Shown here: in pieces, positions 25,753 through 35,311 of the stretch | How positions within the stretch are numbered: the stretch's first letter is position 1 | Layout: the number at the start of each line of letters is the position of its first letter | Assembly: GCF_003313335.1 (NCBI RefSeq) | Contig: NZ_QMHP01000006.1 | Span: 286,776 to 350,775, forward strand | Origin: Pedobacter zeaxanthinifaciens | Lineage (GTDB): Bacteria; Bacteroidota; Bacteroidia; Sphingobacteriales; Sphingobacteriaceae | Direction: 5' to 3' | Length of the DNA: 64,000 nucleotides | The notes under the pieces: model-generated | Database searches by the model: none | Told to the model about the DNA's origin: nothing | What the model saw: only the letters and a program-made list of their open reading frames with translations | Translations under genes and position numbers: made by a program

Positions 25753-27852
25753 TTAATAGAATTTCACCCTATTGTCTTTTATATCTGCTTTGGTTTGTAG
25801 CACTTGGAAAGCACTGCCAATAGCACGTTGACCGTTAGTCAACATCATTGTTTCTTTTTGTTTAAATGTATTTGCTAATGGTGCAGGGTTGGTAAAACCT
25901 TGTACTACAAAAGCATAAACACCTCTTTCGCCATCAATTGCTTTAGAAAGCTTGCCAACTTGCGATCCGAAAACCGTACCTACCACTTTATTTTCTTGTG
26001 ATAAACCTGGGATAATAGGATTAGCAAATACCATATTTTCCACTGGAGTAGCTGTTTTTCCTAATTTCTGAGCAACTACATCAATGTTAGAAGTACCGCT
26101 TAAAGCTTTGTCGAACTTCTCAATTAACATCTTCGCTTTTTTAGCGTTCATTACTTGAGGCTCAATTTGTTTCTTAACATCAGCTAAAGAAAGCTGTCCT
26201 TTAGGTTTAATGCTAGTAACTTGAGCTACCACATATGAATTATCCATGTTATAAACCTGAGGTAGGATATCGCCTTTATCAGCGTCATAAGCATCTCTTA
26301 TTAACTGACGAGGGTTGTCTAAACCTGGAGCATAACCCTGTGTAGCCGTTATTCTTTCAGCAATACCTACGTTATAACCTTGTTTTTGAGCTAACGAACT
26401 GAAGTTGTCGCCTTTCACTTCGTTTAAGAAAGCTGTTGCTTTTTTGTATGCCGCATCTCTAGTTTTTTGGCTAGGAGCTAAGTTTTTCTCAATGTAAGCT
26501 AGTTTTACCACTTTAGATGAACCAACTTGCTTTTCAATTTTGATAACGTGAATACCGAATTGAGATTTTACCACTTTGATATCGCCAGCTTTTCCATTGA
26601 AAGCAGCTGTTTCAAACTCGGGAACCATAGCTCCACGACCGAAAGTACCTAAATCGCCACCTTGATCTTTAGAACCATCAACACTGTATTTTTTTGCTAA
26701 ATCAGCAAAGTTACCACCGCCTTGAGCCAATTTTTTCAATGAATCAGCTAATTTAAAAGCTTTATCTTCACCGCCAACTTGCGCTGGGTTGATTAAGATA
26801 TGTGCTGCTTTTACAGAATCTGGAGAGAAACGGCTATCTACAACTTTTACCAATTTGTAAGAGTTGCCAGAAAATTTAGGGCCATAAAAACTTCCTACCG
26901 GATAATTGAAAATAACTGAATCAACCGCTGGATCTAATTTTCCTTTCGAAATATAAGTGAAAGGCACTTTTACGTCTGAGTTATTAGCTGCAAATAACGA
27001 ATCGTTTGGCGTGGTTTTAAAGTCAACCGCTAATTTCTCCACTTGATTTTTTACAATAGCACTATCAGCTGCTGTAGGCTGGATGCTGAATGATACGTAT
27101 TGGAAATCTCTTGTTTCTTGAGGATTATCAAAACGTTTTTTGTTAGCATCATAGTATTCCTGGTAGTCAGCATCAGTTAACTTAACATTAGCATCAAGTA
27201 TAGTGCTGTAATCTAAGTTTACATACTTAAAGTTCACCAGTTTGTTACGGTTCATGTACTCGTCGTTTGCTTCTAATGAAGTTACATACATTGAGTTACC
27301 AACCAACCTGCTATATTTTTGTTGCAAGGCCTGTTTTTCAATTTCAGCTTCCAATAACAACCACTGTTTTGCTAACTCTGGATTTTTCTCTCTTGATTTT
27401 AGAGAAGTCATGATCGCAGTTTTATCTACCTGGCCAGTTTGTGGGTTGCCAAAATACTGAGTAATTAGCGGACTAGGTTTGCTGCCTTGTACCAAATCAA
27501 AAAGCTCATCAGAAGAGATGTTTAAGCCAACGCGGTCATATTCTTTTCCCATTACAACGCCTGCCACTTCCGACTGCCATACTTGATCTACAGCCATCGA
27601 CTGCATTTGGGCATTCATTACACCGCCGTATTGTTGTTTAAACTGAGCCGAAGTTTGCTCAACCTTAGTATTAAATTCATCGTATTTGATGTCTTCGCCG
27701 TCAACACTGCCTACTACAGTTCTTGATGCTGCACCAAATATAGCAGTACCTTGTTGTAGCAACGGTTCTAAAACAAATAACGCCAATACTACTGCGATAC
27801 CTCCAACCAAAAAATAACCCATTTTGGTACGCATGAAAGTCATTAAACCCAT
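25753..27852 (-). CDS. Membrane-anchored SurA/PpiD-like peptidyl-prolyl isomerase
   Basis: 699 residues. One transmembrane helix near residues 14-33 with the rest in the periplasm. Residues about 45-170 form a SurA_N-like chaperone segment, and about 340-440 a parvulin domain with AAHILINP, FADLAKKYSVDGSKDQGGDLGTFGRGAMVPEFETAAF and FGIHVIKIE. A second, degenerate parvulin-like block follows. It assists folding of outer-membrane proteins leaving the Sec channel, the role of PpiD. The gene order with lptC upstream fits an envelope-assembly group. Confidence 0.92.
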   Translation of the reverse strand: MGLMTFMRTKMGYFLVGGIAVVLALFVLEPLLQQGTAIFGAASRTVVGSVDGEDIKYDEFNTKVEQTSAQFKQQYGGVMNAQMQSMAVDQVWQSEVAGVVMGKEYDRVGLNISSDELFDLVQGSKPSPLITQYFGNPQTGQVDKTAIMTSLKSREKNPELAKQWLLLEAEIEKQALQQKYSRLVGNSMYVTSLEANDEYMNRNKLVNFKYVNLDYSTILDANVKLTDADYQEYYDANKKRFDNPQETRDFQYVSFSIQPTAADSAIVKNQVEKLAVDFKTTPNDSLFAANNSDVKVPFTYISKGKLDPAVDSVIFNYPVGSFYGPKFSGNSYKLVKVVDSRFSPDSVKAAHILINPAQVGGEDKAFKLADSLKKLAQGGGNFADLAKKYSVDGSKDQGGDLGTFGRGAMVPEFETAAFNGKAGDIKVVKSQFGIHVIKIEKQVGSSKVVKLAYIEKNLAPSQKTRDAAYKKATAFLNEVKGDNFSSLAQKQGYNVGIAERITATQGYAPGLDNPRQLIRDAYDADKGDILPQVYNMDNSYVVAQVTSIKPKGQLSLADVKKQIEPQVMNAKKAKMLIEKFDKALSGTSNIDVVAQKLGKTATPVENMVFANPIIPGLSQENKVVGTVFGSQVGKLSKAIDGERGVYAFVVQGFTNPAPLANTFKQKETMMLTNGQRAIGSAFQVLQTKADIKDNRVKFY

Positions 27853-27992
27853 ATTATTCTATTAAATCTTTATTTTTAACTTAATTTTAAGAGGGCGCAA
27901 GATACAAATTTGCATTAAATTAGAAAACATTAAATTTTAATTGTTTTTTGACTTGAAAACGAGATAGATACAGGTCAGAAAATAACTTGTTT

Positions 27993-28559
27993 TTAAGGAA
28001 GTTTCCCGTTCTCAATGTTGCCTACGCCTGATGGCATAGTGATGCTGTAAGTGCTGAAATCTTGCGGCGCCGAAAAGCTTGTTCCGTTAAGGATATTGCC
28101 ATCTTTTGTAGTTACAGTGCCTGCTGGCGAAAAATACATGCGTTTATTTTCGTCCCAAGTAAGTTCCTCCGTGGTAAAGGTCATGTTATCTGAAACTACT
28201 ACAACGTTTTTTCTGAAAATGGTTATTCGTTCGGTTTCCTTGTTAATGGCGTAATCGGAAGTGATACTCCCTTTTGAACGCATAAATTCATCGTAGAAAT
28301 AAATTTTTACGCCTTTGGGCATTTCGCTGTACACCGCACCTGCCGATGGAGTTACTTTGTCAAGGATGGGTGCGAAGCCTTTAGCTTTAACTTTAGCCGA
28401 ATCACTATATACTACGTCAACGTCGTAAGTCCTATCTTTACTTAAAGTGACTTTATTAGCGTCAATAGCAGTAACATTTTTCAAATCATCGCCACCGCAA
28501 GAAAAGAAAATGGTGCCGACAATGAACAAAAAATAAAGCTTTTGACGCTGAGTTTTCAA
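27993..28559 (-). CDS. lptC: LPS export component LptC (lipoprotein form)
   Basis: 188 residues. The start codon appears to be TTG at 28559: no ATG exists upstream in frame before a stop, and the signal sequence ends at the lipobox FFSCGG with Cys near 21. The mature part has the LptC/YrbK beta-jellyroll pattern: PSAGAVYSEMPKGVKIYFYDEF, SDYAINKETE, VVVVSDNMTFTTEELTWDENKRMYFS. LptC joins LptBFG in the inner membrane to LptA in the periplasm and passes on lipopolysaccharide. In Bacteroidota a lipoprotein anchor replaces the usual helix. Between the outer-membrane protein and the PpiD-like gene. Confidence 0.85.
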   Translation of the reverse strand: MKTQRQKLYFLFIVGTIFFSCGGDDLKNVTAIDANKVTLSKDRTYDVDVVYSDSAKVKAKGFAPILDKVTPSAGAVYSEMPKGVKIYFYDEFMRSKGSITSDYAINKETERITIFRKNVVVVSDNMTFTTEELTWDENKRMYFSPAGTVTTKDGNILNGTSFSAPQDFSTYSITMPSGVGNIENGKLP

Positions 28560-28618
28560 GATGCTATTTGTTTTTAAAATGCCAATAACAATTGTTAGCG
28601 TAATCTTTGTAGATAAGA

Positions 28619-29929
28619 TTAGTCAAACTTAAATCTTTGGAACCATTTATCATTAAGCATAAAACTTAAATGGAAATTTACGTAGCGCTCCTGGATTAAC
28701 CCGTTATTTAAGCTGCCTCTTCTGCCTACTTCTGCTGCTAGGTTAAGTTTGTAAAATGATGAACGACCATAAGCTGATTGTAAAGGAAGCCCAAGTCCAA
28801 ATGTAACAGCGGTTTGCTTCACATCTTGATTGTTCATTTGGATATACGTTTTATCGTAAGTGAAACCCAACCTATAATCTACGCGTTTGAAATAACCATT
28901 GATTGCAGTAATATCAGGTGTAAATTGGCCACCTACTGAAAAACCATAAGTATCTTGTAAGTTTTGATTTACGTTATTGATAGCTAGTTTGGACCACTTG
29001 CCCATGCGATAATCAGCACCTACTAACCATTTATTTTCTTTTTGGATGGAGAAACCAAAGTTGTGCACCAAAGGAAGGTTGATTTTAGTTTTTTCGCCCT
29101 CCACTACCGCTAACGTATCAAATGCAGAGTTTGCATTACCCTGTGAGTCTTTGCTGTAAATCATGGTATACTCGCTTAACTCCGAATTCAGTTTGTTTGA
29201 AGACGAGCCAGAATAACCTACTACTAAAGAAGTTTTATTGCCTAAACGGAAATCGTACTGTGCTCCGTAGCTGAAGTTAAAGCCATAAACACTGTTTTTA
29301 GTTTGCTGACGCGAGTTAAAAGTCCCTGGATCATCAACAAATTCTGTTGCACGGCTTTGAATCAAGTTGCCAAAAAGATATTCCACATTGGCACCAAGTC
29401 TAAAATGATCACCAAACTGCATTCCATAGCCTAAATATGCTTTCGAAAGGCCGCCTTCGCCGTTGTAAATATAATCGGCAGCTTTGGTGTTATCCGTTGA
29501 ATTACCAATATTCACCGTATTCTTAAAGTCGTAACCTAAATCAGAATAAGGCAAAATACCAATGCTCAATGCTGATTTTAAGGTAACTGGGAAAGCCATC
29601 GCTACGTGACTTAAGGACGAATTAAAGTTCTTTTCGCTTAAGCTGTTGGTTTTAAGTGTGGTTAAACTTCCAGATGCGCCAATATCCAAAGTGGTTAAGC
29701 CAATGCCAGCATAGGAAGCCGGGTTTTGCATATTGATGTTGTTGATATAGCTAGATCTAAAAACGCCCGTAGAAATACCTCCCATAGCACGTTGTTGTGG
29801 CAAAACTGAATTTCGTAAGTTGCCTAAGCCAAACTTAGAATATGGAGACTGTACTGTTGTTTGCGCATTTGCTCCAGCAGAAAGTGCCAAAAGGCAAGCA
29901 ACATACACGTATTTCAATTTATTATTCAT
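28619..29929 (-). CDS. Outer-membrane beta-barrel protein of unknown function
   Basis: 436 residues from the ATG at 29929, which gives a clean signal peptide (MNNKLKYVYVACLLALSAGANA). A start seven codons upstream would overlap coaX. The mature part opens with SPYSKFGLGNLRNSVLPQQRAMGG and has many alternating strands with aromatic ends, ending at FMLNDKWFQRFKFD with terminal phenylalanine-rich strand. The MGGxxxGxR...NPASYAG start is shared with FadL-like transport proteins of Bacteroidota, but no substrate can be named. It follows coaX at one base and precedes lptC. Confidence 0.82.
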   Translation of the reverse strand: MNNKLKYVYVACLLALSAGANAQTTVQSPYSKFGLGNLRNSVLPQQRAMGGISTGVFRSSYINNINMQNPASYAGIGLTTLDIGASGSLTTLKTNSLSEKNFNSSLSHVAMAFPVTLKSALSIGILPYSDLGYDFKNTVNIGNSTDNTKAADYIYNGEGGLSKAYLGYGMQFGDHFRLGANVEYLFGNLIQSRATEFVDDPGTFNSRQQTKNSVYGFNFSYGAQYDFRLGNKTSLVVGYSGSSSNKLNSELSEYTMIYSKDSQGNANSAFDTLAVVEGEKTKINLPLVHNFGFSIQKENKWLVGADYRMGKWSKLAINNVNQNLQDTYGFSVGGQFTPDITAINGYFKRVDYRLGFTYDKTYIQMNNQDVKQTAVTFGLGLPLQSAYGRSSFYKLNLAAEVGRRGSLNNGLIQERYVNFHLSFMLNDKWFQRFKFD

Positions 29930-29930
29930 T

Positions 29931-30668
29931 TTATAATGTAAAAACTTCATTCAATCCTTTTAAAACCAAATAGGGTTCGTGGGTAATTTGACCGGCAAAT
30001 ATGCTATTTTTTAATTGGTTGTTCAAAAAAAGCGAGTCGCCGCCCGTTAATACTATTTTTAAATCCTTATTTCTTGCGTTTTCAATGGCGATAAAACCTA
30101 AAATTTCATTAACCGCACCTTGTAATACACCTCGTTTAATTGCGTTTTGGGTAGTATTGCCCTCCTCAATGGTTAGTTGAGCTTTATCCCAACTTACTAG
30201 TGGTAACCTGCCGGTGTAATGGTTCAAAGCCTTAAAACGCATATTTAAGCCTAAGCTTATGCTTCCTCCAAAATATTCACTGTCAGCATTCAATACGTCG
30301 TAGGTAATACAAGTGCCGGCGTCAATCATTAAGCTGTTTTGTCCGCCGTATAGGCAATACGCTGCAATCACCTTCGCCCATCTATCTAGCCCTAGTGTTT
30401 GCGGACTTTGATAATGGTTTTTTATGTTTCCTACGATATCCGTACCAAAGCGAATATAACGAGTGCTGGCCTTCAATATGTGCTCAAGCTGCTCCACAGC
30501 TTGGTTTACGCTTGAAATAGTAGAGTTGGTAATGCTGAATTTGTTAATGATATCCAAAATTACAGGCTCCTCTAGTTGCTCAATGCGCTCGAAATGAATC
30601 AATTCTTTTTGGGCGAAAACAGCTAGCTTGCTATACGTATTGCCAATATCTATAACTAGGTTATGCAT
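29931..30668 (-). CDS. coaX: Type III pantothenate kinase
   Basis: 245 residues of the ASKHA fold. DIGNTYSKLAVF is the phosphate-1 loop, LGLDRWAKVIAA and MIDAGTCITYDV the family blocks, and IVLTGGDS the adenosine motif. It phosphorylates pantothenate in the first step of coenzyme A synthesis and is not feedback-inhibited by CoA. The gene leads a leftward run with the outer-membrane protein and lptC, a neighbourhood I recall from other Bacteroidota. Confidence 0.94.
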   Translation of the reverse strand: MHNLVIDIGNTYSKLAVFAQKELIHFERIEQLEEPVILDIINKFSITNSTISSVNQAVEQLEHILKASTRYIRFGTDIVGNIKNHYQSPQTLGLDRWAKVIAAYCLYGGQNSLMIDAGTCITYDVLNADSEYFGGSISLGLNMRFKALNHYTGRLPLVSWDKAQLTIEEGNTTQNAIKRGVLQGAVNEILGFIAIENARNKDLKIVLTGGDSLFLNNQLKNSIFAGQITHEPYLVLKGLNEVFTL

Positions 30669-30837
30669 TAGTAGTAAGCTGCCAAATAATAATCTCGAAC
30701 AGAAAAAAGCATCAAATCTATTTCCACTTCACAAAGCTAACCATCTTTGTCAAGTTTCGAGGAATCAATTTGTTAAAAAAGGTTAAAGCAATAAGTTGAT
30801 TTTTTGCTCGCTTTTAAGGATAGCCTAACAAAACAAA

Positions 30838-31815
30838 CTATACAAAAAGAAAATACTGAATGCAGATAATGAGGATGGCGAATAGCGTTTCATAAAACCA
30901 CCTTTTTTTAGCCACCTGAAAATAGTAGGCCAAAAGTACTGCACCTGGAGGCACACATAAAAGAAAGTGCGCAACAGTAACGCCCCGTTTGGTATAGAAA
31001 CTAAATATGCTCACCAAAAACATAAATAGCAACATTTGAAAGGCTTTCCTTGTGCTAATAAAGCTCCTAAAAAAATTGTCTCTTAGCTGTATAGCAGCCA
31101 AAATCATCGTTATTGATATTGGAATAAGCACCAAGTAATCATTAATATTGATTTGTAGATTGCTTGGGAATTTGTTGGTTAAAGGATGCCAAATGTCAAA
31201 AAAACGTTCTAAATGATCATTCCAATAGTAATAAACGGCTACAAATAAAAAGATTGATAGAAATCCAAATAAACCAGAAATCCATTCACGCCAATTGAAT
31301 GCCCTGTACATAAGCAGGCTAAGCCAAAGCATCAATAGCAGCAGGATAAAAGGAAAATAAATTAATGTGCCAAGGGCAATAAGCATACCCACATCAAACA
31401 TAATGCTCATGGCACTTGCAGTTTTGGAAAGCTTCAAAAATTTATCAATGATAATGACTATTAGGAAATTGCAAATTAAAGGAGGGCTTAACACCAAAAA
31501 CTGCATAAACAAACTTGTGCCGGTAAGGTATATTAAAGCTGGCATATAGCTTGGCTTGGGCAGCAAAGCATGGTTGTTGATAATTCTATTAAAAATAAGC
31601 GATTGTACAAATACCATAATGGCAGCAAAAAATACATTTGCCATTGGCGATAAGGCATCGGGAGAGATGGAAATAAATATCTTCGTGTAAGATTCTAGGA
31701 TATCTAAATCTAGTTGCGGAGGCAAATTGATGAAAATGGCCATGCGCATAAAAATAGTATACGCGGCCAGCAGTAAAAGATTAATGGGTTGTAAACTCCT
31801 AAACTGATTGATCAT
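30838..31815 (-). CDS. DUF6427 family integral membrane protein
   Basis: 325 residues with about ten hydrophobic segments and very short loops. The start FRSLQPINLLLLAAYTIFMRMAIF matches the Bacteroidota family I know as DUF6427. No catalytic or transport motif is visible. It may act with the polyprenyl or envelope genes around it, but that is only neighbourhood. It stands alone with gaps of 169 and 90 bases. Confidence 0.78.
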   Translation of the reverse strand: MINQFRSLQPINLLLLAAYTIFMRMAIFINLPPQLDLDILESYTKIFISISPDALSPMANVFFAAIMVFVQSLIFNRIINNHALLPKPSYMPALIYLTGTSLFMQFLVLSPPLICNFLIVIIIDKFLKLSKTASAMSIMFDVGMLIALGTLIYFPFILLLLMLWLSLLMYRAFNWREWISGLFGFLSIFLFVAVYYYWNDHLERFFDIWHPLTNKFPSNLQININDYLVLIPISITMILAAIQLRDNFFRSFISTRKAFQMLLFMFLVSIFSFYTKRGVTVAHFLLCVPPGAVLLAYYFQVAKKRWFYETLFAILIICIQYFLFV

Positions 31816-31905
31816 GCCATTTGTTAAAGTGTTGAAAGTAGTTGCTAAATGCGGTGTTGTGTATTTACCAAATTACTGTTCAACAATGCAGCAAAGTAAA
31901 GAAAT

Positions 31906-32892
31906 TTATCTGGCAAATGTGTTCACTGTATGTGCAATTATAGCAGCGGTTTCATCAGGGAAGTTGAAAACATGTTCCTGCGGATTGTTTACAAATTCTT
32001 TCAGTTTAGGGATCCAATTTTTATCGCTGCCCCAAATTACCGGCAGTCCAAATTGCTTTAGGGCAAATGCATTGCATTGCTGTTCGTATTGAAAACGCAT
32101 AGGTGCAACCAAAAGCTTTTTGCCTAAGTGTAGTGCTTCTGCAGGGCCCTCAAAGCCACCTCCGGTAAATAAGCCCTCACAACTTGCCATGCTTTGGTTA
32201 AACTTTTCGTTGTTAATTGGTTCCACAAAAACATTCGCATCTTGGTAGGCTGTTTTGGTATGTTTAGAAAAAACGTCCCAGCGCACCTGCGGAATTTCCT
32301 TCAGCACATTTACCAAATCTTTATCATCTATTGCAGGCAAATAAACCGTGTAGTGCCCTAAATTACTTTTGCTAAGTTGCCTAATTTCACTGCGGATAAC
32401 AGGAGTGTAAATAAAATCATCATACCTGTCGAAATGAAAGCCTACATGATGCGTAGTTGGCGCATATCTGCTTAAAATCAACTTCCCCCAATCTACTGTT
32501 TTGGGCCGAGGTACTTTTTTTGATTTAAAGGAGGCTTGGTGACTAAGCGATACACTTTCAACCCCCTGCATACGGCAAGCCCAAGCAGAAATAGGTTCAA
32601 AATCGTTAAGGATTAAATTGTATTCACGTAACGGAATGGACTGCATGTCTTTCTTGAACTGGAAAAGATTCATGTTTTTCCAAGTTTTGTAATGATCGAC
32701 GCCTCCTTTTTTTCCAAAAATAAAGCTGAAACCATGGAAACGATACTTTATTTCCTGTGCCAATTTTACATCTACCTGTGTTCCAGATATCAGCAAATCC
32801 ACCTCTCCATGTTGTTGTAAAATGGGAACTATTTCCCTGGCCCTGCTTACATGTCCATTGCCAGTTCCCTGTATCGCATAAAGTATTTTCAT
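31906..32892 (-). CDS. Glycosyltransferase family protein (MJ1255/VC2487 type)
   Basis: 328 residues with a GT-B outline. The N-terminal AIQGTGNGHVSRAREIVPIL is the glycine-rich loop of this family; the C-terminal half has FTGGGFEGPAEALHLGKKLLVAPMRFQYEQQCNA, the nucleotide-sugar-binding region. Acceptor unknown. The next gene on the strand is an LpxH-like phosphoesterase, and in Bacteroidota these two often adjoin, which points to a lipid or lipid A-related glycan. The gap between them is 112 bases. Confidence 0.85.
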   Translation of the reverse strand: MKILYAIQGTGNGHVSRAREIVPILQQHGEVDLLISGTQVDVKLAQEIKYRFHGFSFIFGKKGGVDHYKTWKNMNLFQFKKDMQSIPLREYNLILNDFEPISAWACRMQGVESVSLSHQASFKSKKVPRPKTVDWGKLILSRYAPTTHHVGFHFDRYDDFIYTPVIRSEIRQLSKSNLGHYTVYLPAIDDKDLVNVLKEIPQVRWDVFSKHTKTAYQDANVFVEPINNEKFNQSMASCEGLFTGGGFEGPAEALHLGKKLLVAPMRFQYEQQCNAFALKQFGLPVIWGSDKNWIPKLKEFVNNPQEHVFNFPDETAAIIAHTVNTFAR

Positions 32893-33004
32893 CCGCTCCT
32901 AATATCACTATTTTTTGGCAGTATTTATAGTTTAATTAACCTGCACTCATGTTAACTTCAATTGCTGTAATTTATTAATCCAGGAAGTTCGCTGGGTTTA
33001 CAAG

Positions 33005-33856
33005 CTAGCCAATACCAAGCTTAATTTTCTGCAATAGCACGTTTACATCCAGTTTCCCATGAAGATCTTCTCCGTCAGAAAGCTCGCCTAATTCCACTTC
33101 ATCTTTTACGAAATTTTTAGCTTCATACCTGAAAATTTCCCACTCTGCATTGTTGTATTCCAAAGCCGTAAGATTTTCAACCCAATCTCCGCTATTTAAA
33201 TAAAGTACTTGTCCGTTGTCGGTAAAAATTGCTCGTTTTTCTGGTTGGTGGATATGTCCGCAAACTACATAATGATAACCGTTAACTACCGCAAGTTCTG
33301 CCGCGGTTACCTCAAAACTATTGATAAATTTTACTGCATCTTTAAATTTGGCCTTTATCTTTTTGGAGAAACTCATTTTCTCCTTTCCAAACATTTTTAG
33401 GCACCAATTTACTACGCTGTTAAGTAAAATAAGACTGTCGTATCCAACCGCCCCCAATTTAGCGAGCCACTTTGAATGTTGCATGGTTACATCAAAAATA
33501 TCACCATGAAAAAACCAAGCTTTTTTGCCATCAAGCTCTAGTACCAGTTTGTTTTGTAAATGAAAACTACCCAAGTTCATGTCTGCAAACTTGCGCAACA
33601 GTTCGTCGTGATTTCCTGTTAGATAGTAAACATTAACGCCTTCCACCACAAACTTCATAAGCTTCCGCAGAATTTTCATGTGCGTTTCAGGCCAGTAGCG
33701 CTTGCTAAATTGCCAAATATCAATAATATCTCCGTTTAATATCAGCGTTTTAGGCTTAATGCTCTTGAGGTATTTCAGCAACTCTTTGGCATGGCAACCG
33801 TAAGTTCCCAAATGCACATCAGAGATTACCACAATTTCTACATCCCTTTTCTCCAT
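33005..33856 (-). CDS. LpxH-like UDP-2,3-diacylglucosamine diphosphatase / metallophosphoesterase
   Basis: 283 residues with the complete calcineurin-like metal set: SDVHLGTYGCHA (Asp and His), LNGDIID, TGNHDELLRK, WFFHGDIFDV and VCGHIHQPEKR. LpxH and its relatives cleave UDP-2,3-diacylglucosamine to lipid X in lipid A synthesis; the NxHD/HxH spacing and the RxFAD-like segment after NHDE favour that branch over a general phosphoesterase. Genomes of this phylum often hold several such genes, so a different lipid diphosphate is possible. The glycosyltransferase downstream supports an envelope role. Confidence 0.82.
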   Translation of the reverse strand: MEKRDVEIVVISDVHLGTYGCHAKELLKYLKSIKPKTLILNGDIIDIWQFSKRYWPETHMKILRKLMKFVVEGVNVYYLTGNHDELLRKFADMNLGSFHLQNKLVLELDGKKAWFFHGDIFDVTMQHSKWLAKLGAVGYDSLILLNSVVNWCLKMFGKEKMSFSKKIKAKFKDAVKFINSFEVTAAELAVVNGYHYVVCGHIHQPEKRAIFTDNGQVLYLNSGDWVENLTALEYNNAEWEIFRYEAKNFVKDEVELGELSDGEDLHGKLDVNVLLQKIKLGIG

Positions 33857-33870
33857 AAATCTCTAGCAAA

Positions 33871-33963
33871 TTAATCTTCGTCCTCGCCAACTGTTAACTC
33901 GTAGGGACTAAAGAAGAAAGCTAAAAAAGCAAGTACACATACTACGATAAAGAATTCCAGCAT
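33871..33963 (-). CDS. Unlisted 30-residue single-helix membrane peptide
   Basis: An ATG at 33961-33963 opens a 30-codon frame that ends with TAA at 33871-33873, 14 bases before the LpxH-like start. The peptide is MLEFFIVVCVLAFLAFFFSP and then a short acidic tail (ending GEDED). One clean transmembrane helix at residues 3-19, with a charged end. Not recognised. Short frames are common by chance in AT-rich DNA, but the helix-plus-acidic-tail layout, the start codon and the tight spacing to a membrane-lipid gene argue for a real gene. Confidence 0.45.
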   Translation of the reverse strand: MLEFFIVVCVLAFLAFFFSPYELTVGEDED

Positions 33964-34191
33964 CTTAAAAAGATTTTTGATGAGGCTAAATTAAGTTGCT
34001 TTAATTAATTGATTGTTAAGGTATCATTATGTTTTTGAGGGTTTTACAGCAGGTTTGAAATCGAAATAATGGAGAGTTCCACGTGCTAAGCATTCATTGT
34101 CAATACTATTTTCGAAATGGCCTGAAATAGTATCGGCTTAATGCCTAATTTAGCCCAAGTGTCCTTATTGCAAATTTATTAATCCGTTAAC

Positions 34192-35265
34192 ATGCATTAT
34201 TCTTCTGCTTTACCTTTATCTACCAAAAAACATTTTGAAGTTTTAGATGGCTTAAGGGGTATTGCGGCACTTGCGGTTGTAGTTTTTCATTTTATAGAGA
34301 TGTTTATCCCCAATCCTGAAAATGCAATAGCACATGCTTACTTAGCTGTGGATTTTTTCTTTTGCCTTTCCGGATTTGTTATTGCATATGCTTACGATGA
34401 TCGGATGCAGCAACTGGGTATCGGCCAATTTTTTAAAGCTCGGTTAATTAGATTGCACCCATTAGTAGTTTTAGGCACAATATTGGGTCTGTTAGCCTTT
34501 GTTTTTGATCCATTTGGAAACCAATGGCATACCTATGGAACTGGGCAATTGTTATTACTGTTTTTAACCTCCATTTTGTTAATTCCCTATCCAATTATTG
34601 GTGAAAGGGCATTTAATAACTTTGGTTTAAATGCGCCAGCGTGGACTCTATTTTGGGAGTATATCGCCAATATTTTATATGCACTAATTTTACACAGGCT
34701 TAAAAGAAAGGTTATTTTAATGTTGGCTTTTGTGGCGGTGTTGGGGTTAATTTATGTTGCGAAGTCGGCAGGTAATGTTAGTGGCGGATGGTCGAAAGAC
34801 AATTTTTGGCATGGTGCGGCAAGGGTGGCTTGCTCATTTCTATTAGGAATGTGTGTGTTTCGGTATCAATTATTCATCAAAAATCGACTTGGCTTTTTGC
34901 CATTAGCGTTGTTGCTGGCATTAGCTTTTTTTGTTCCCTTTAATGAGCAATATAACTGGCTAACTGAACCTATACTTGTGGTGTTTTATTTTCCATTGAT
35001 TATTGCTTTGGGCGCTGGCACAACTAACAGTACACGGAGTAGTTTAATTTGTAAGTTTTCTGGGGAGATTTCCTATCCACTTTATATCACACACTATTTC
35101 GTGTTGTGGTCATTCCTTAACTATTATCAGGAAGTGCAGCCCAGCAATCAAACACTTGCATGGGTAATACCGATGTTGATTTTAGGCCAAATTACAGTTG
35201 CTTACTTGGCATTGAAACTTTATGATTTACCATTGAGAAGATGGCTAAATAAAAATCTTCATTAA
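34192..35265 (+). CDS. Acyltransferase 3 (OafA/YrhL-type) membrane protein
   Basis: 357 residues with about ten transmembrane segments. The start FEVLDGLRGIAALAVVVFHF, then the arginine block FFKARLIRLHPLV, carries the catalytic histidine and RxR pattern of the acyltransferase_3 family; NFGLNAPAWTLFWEY is the usual third block. Such proteins move acetyl or other acyl groups onto sugars of O-antigen, capsule or peptidoglycan. Substrate unknown. Stands 29 bases before the regulator gene but with its own promoter between them. Confidence 0.9.
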   Translation: MHYSSALPLSTKKHFEVLDGLRGIAALAVVVFHFIEMFIPNPENAIAHAYLAVDFFFCLSGFVIAYAYDDRMQQLGIGQFFKARLIRLHPLVVLGTILGLLAFVFDPFGNQWHTYGTGQLLLLFLTSILLIPYPIIGERAFNNFGLNAPAWTLFWEYIANILYALILHRLKRKVILMLAFVAVLGLIYVAKSAGNVSGGWSKDNFWHGAARVACSFLLGMCVFRYQLFIKNRLGFLPLALLLALAFFVPFNEQYNWLTEPILVVFYFPLIIALGAGTTNSTRSSLICKFSGEISYPLYITHYFVLWSFLNYYQEVQPSNQTLAWVIPMLILGQITVAYLALKLYDLPLRRWLNKNLH

Positions 35266-35277
35266 TTTTCAAAAATA

Positions 35278-35308
35278 TTTGAAAGTTTAGAAAATGTTGC
35301 TACATTTG
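35278..35308 (+). promoter_or_regulatory. Promoter of the GbsR-type regulator
   Basis: TTTG at 35278-35281 and TACATTTG at 35301-35308 with a 19-base spacer: an exact fit to the Bacteroidota promoter. An upstream ATG at 35294 lies inside it, so translation should begin at the ATG at 35312, only 3 bases past the -7 box. Confidence 0.82.
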
Positions 35309-35311
35309 ACT

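Noticed and set aside
34000..34190. Regulatory RNA in the gap between the 30-residue peptide and the acyltransferase
   Set aside because: No strong stem or conserved box stands out.
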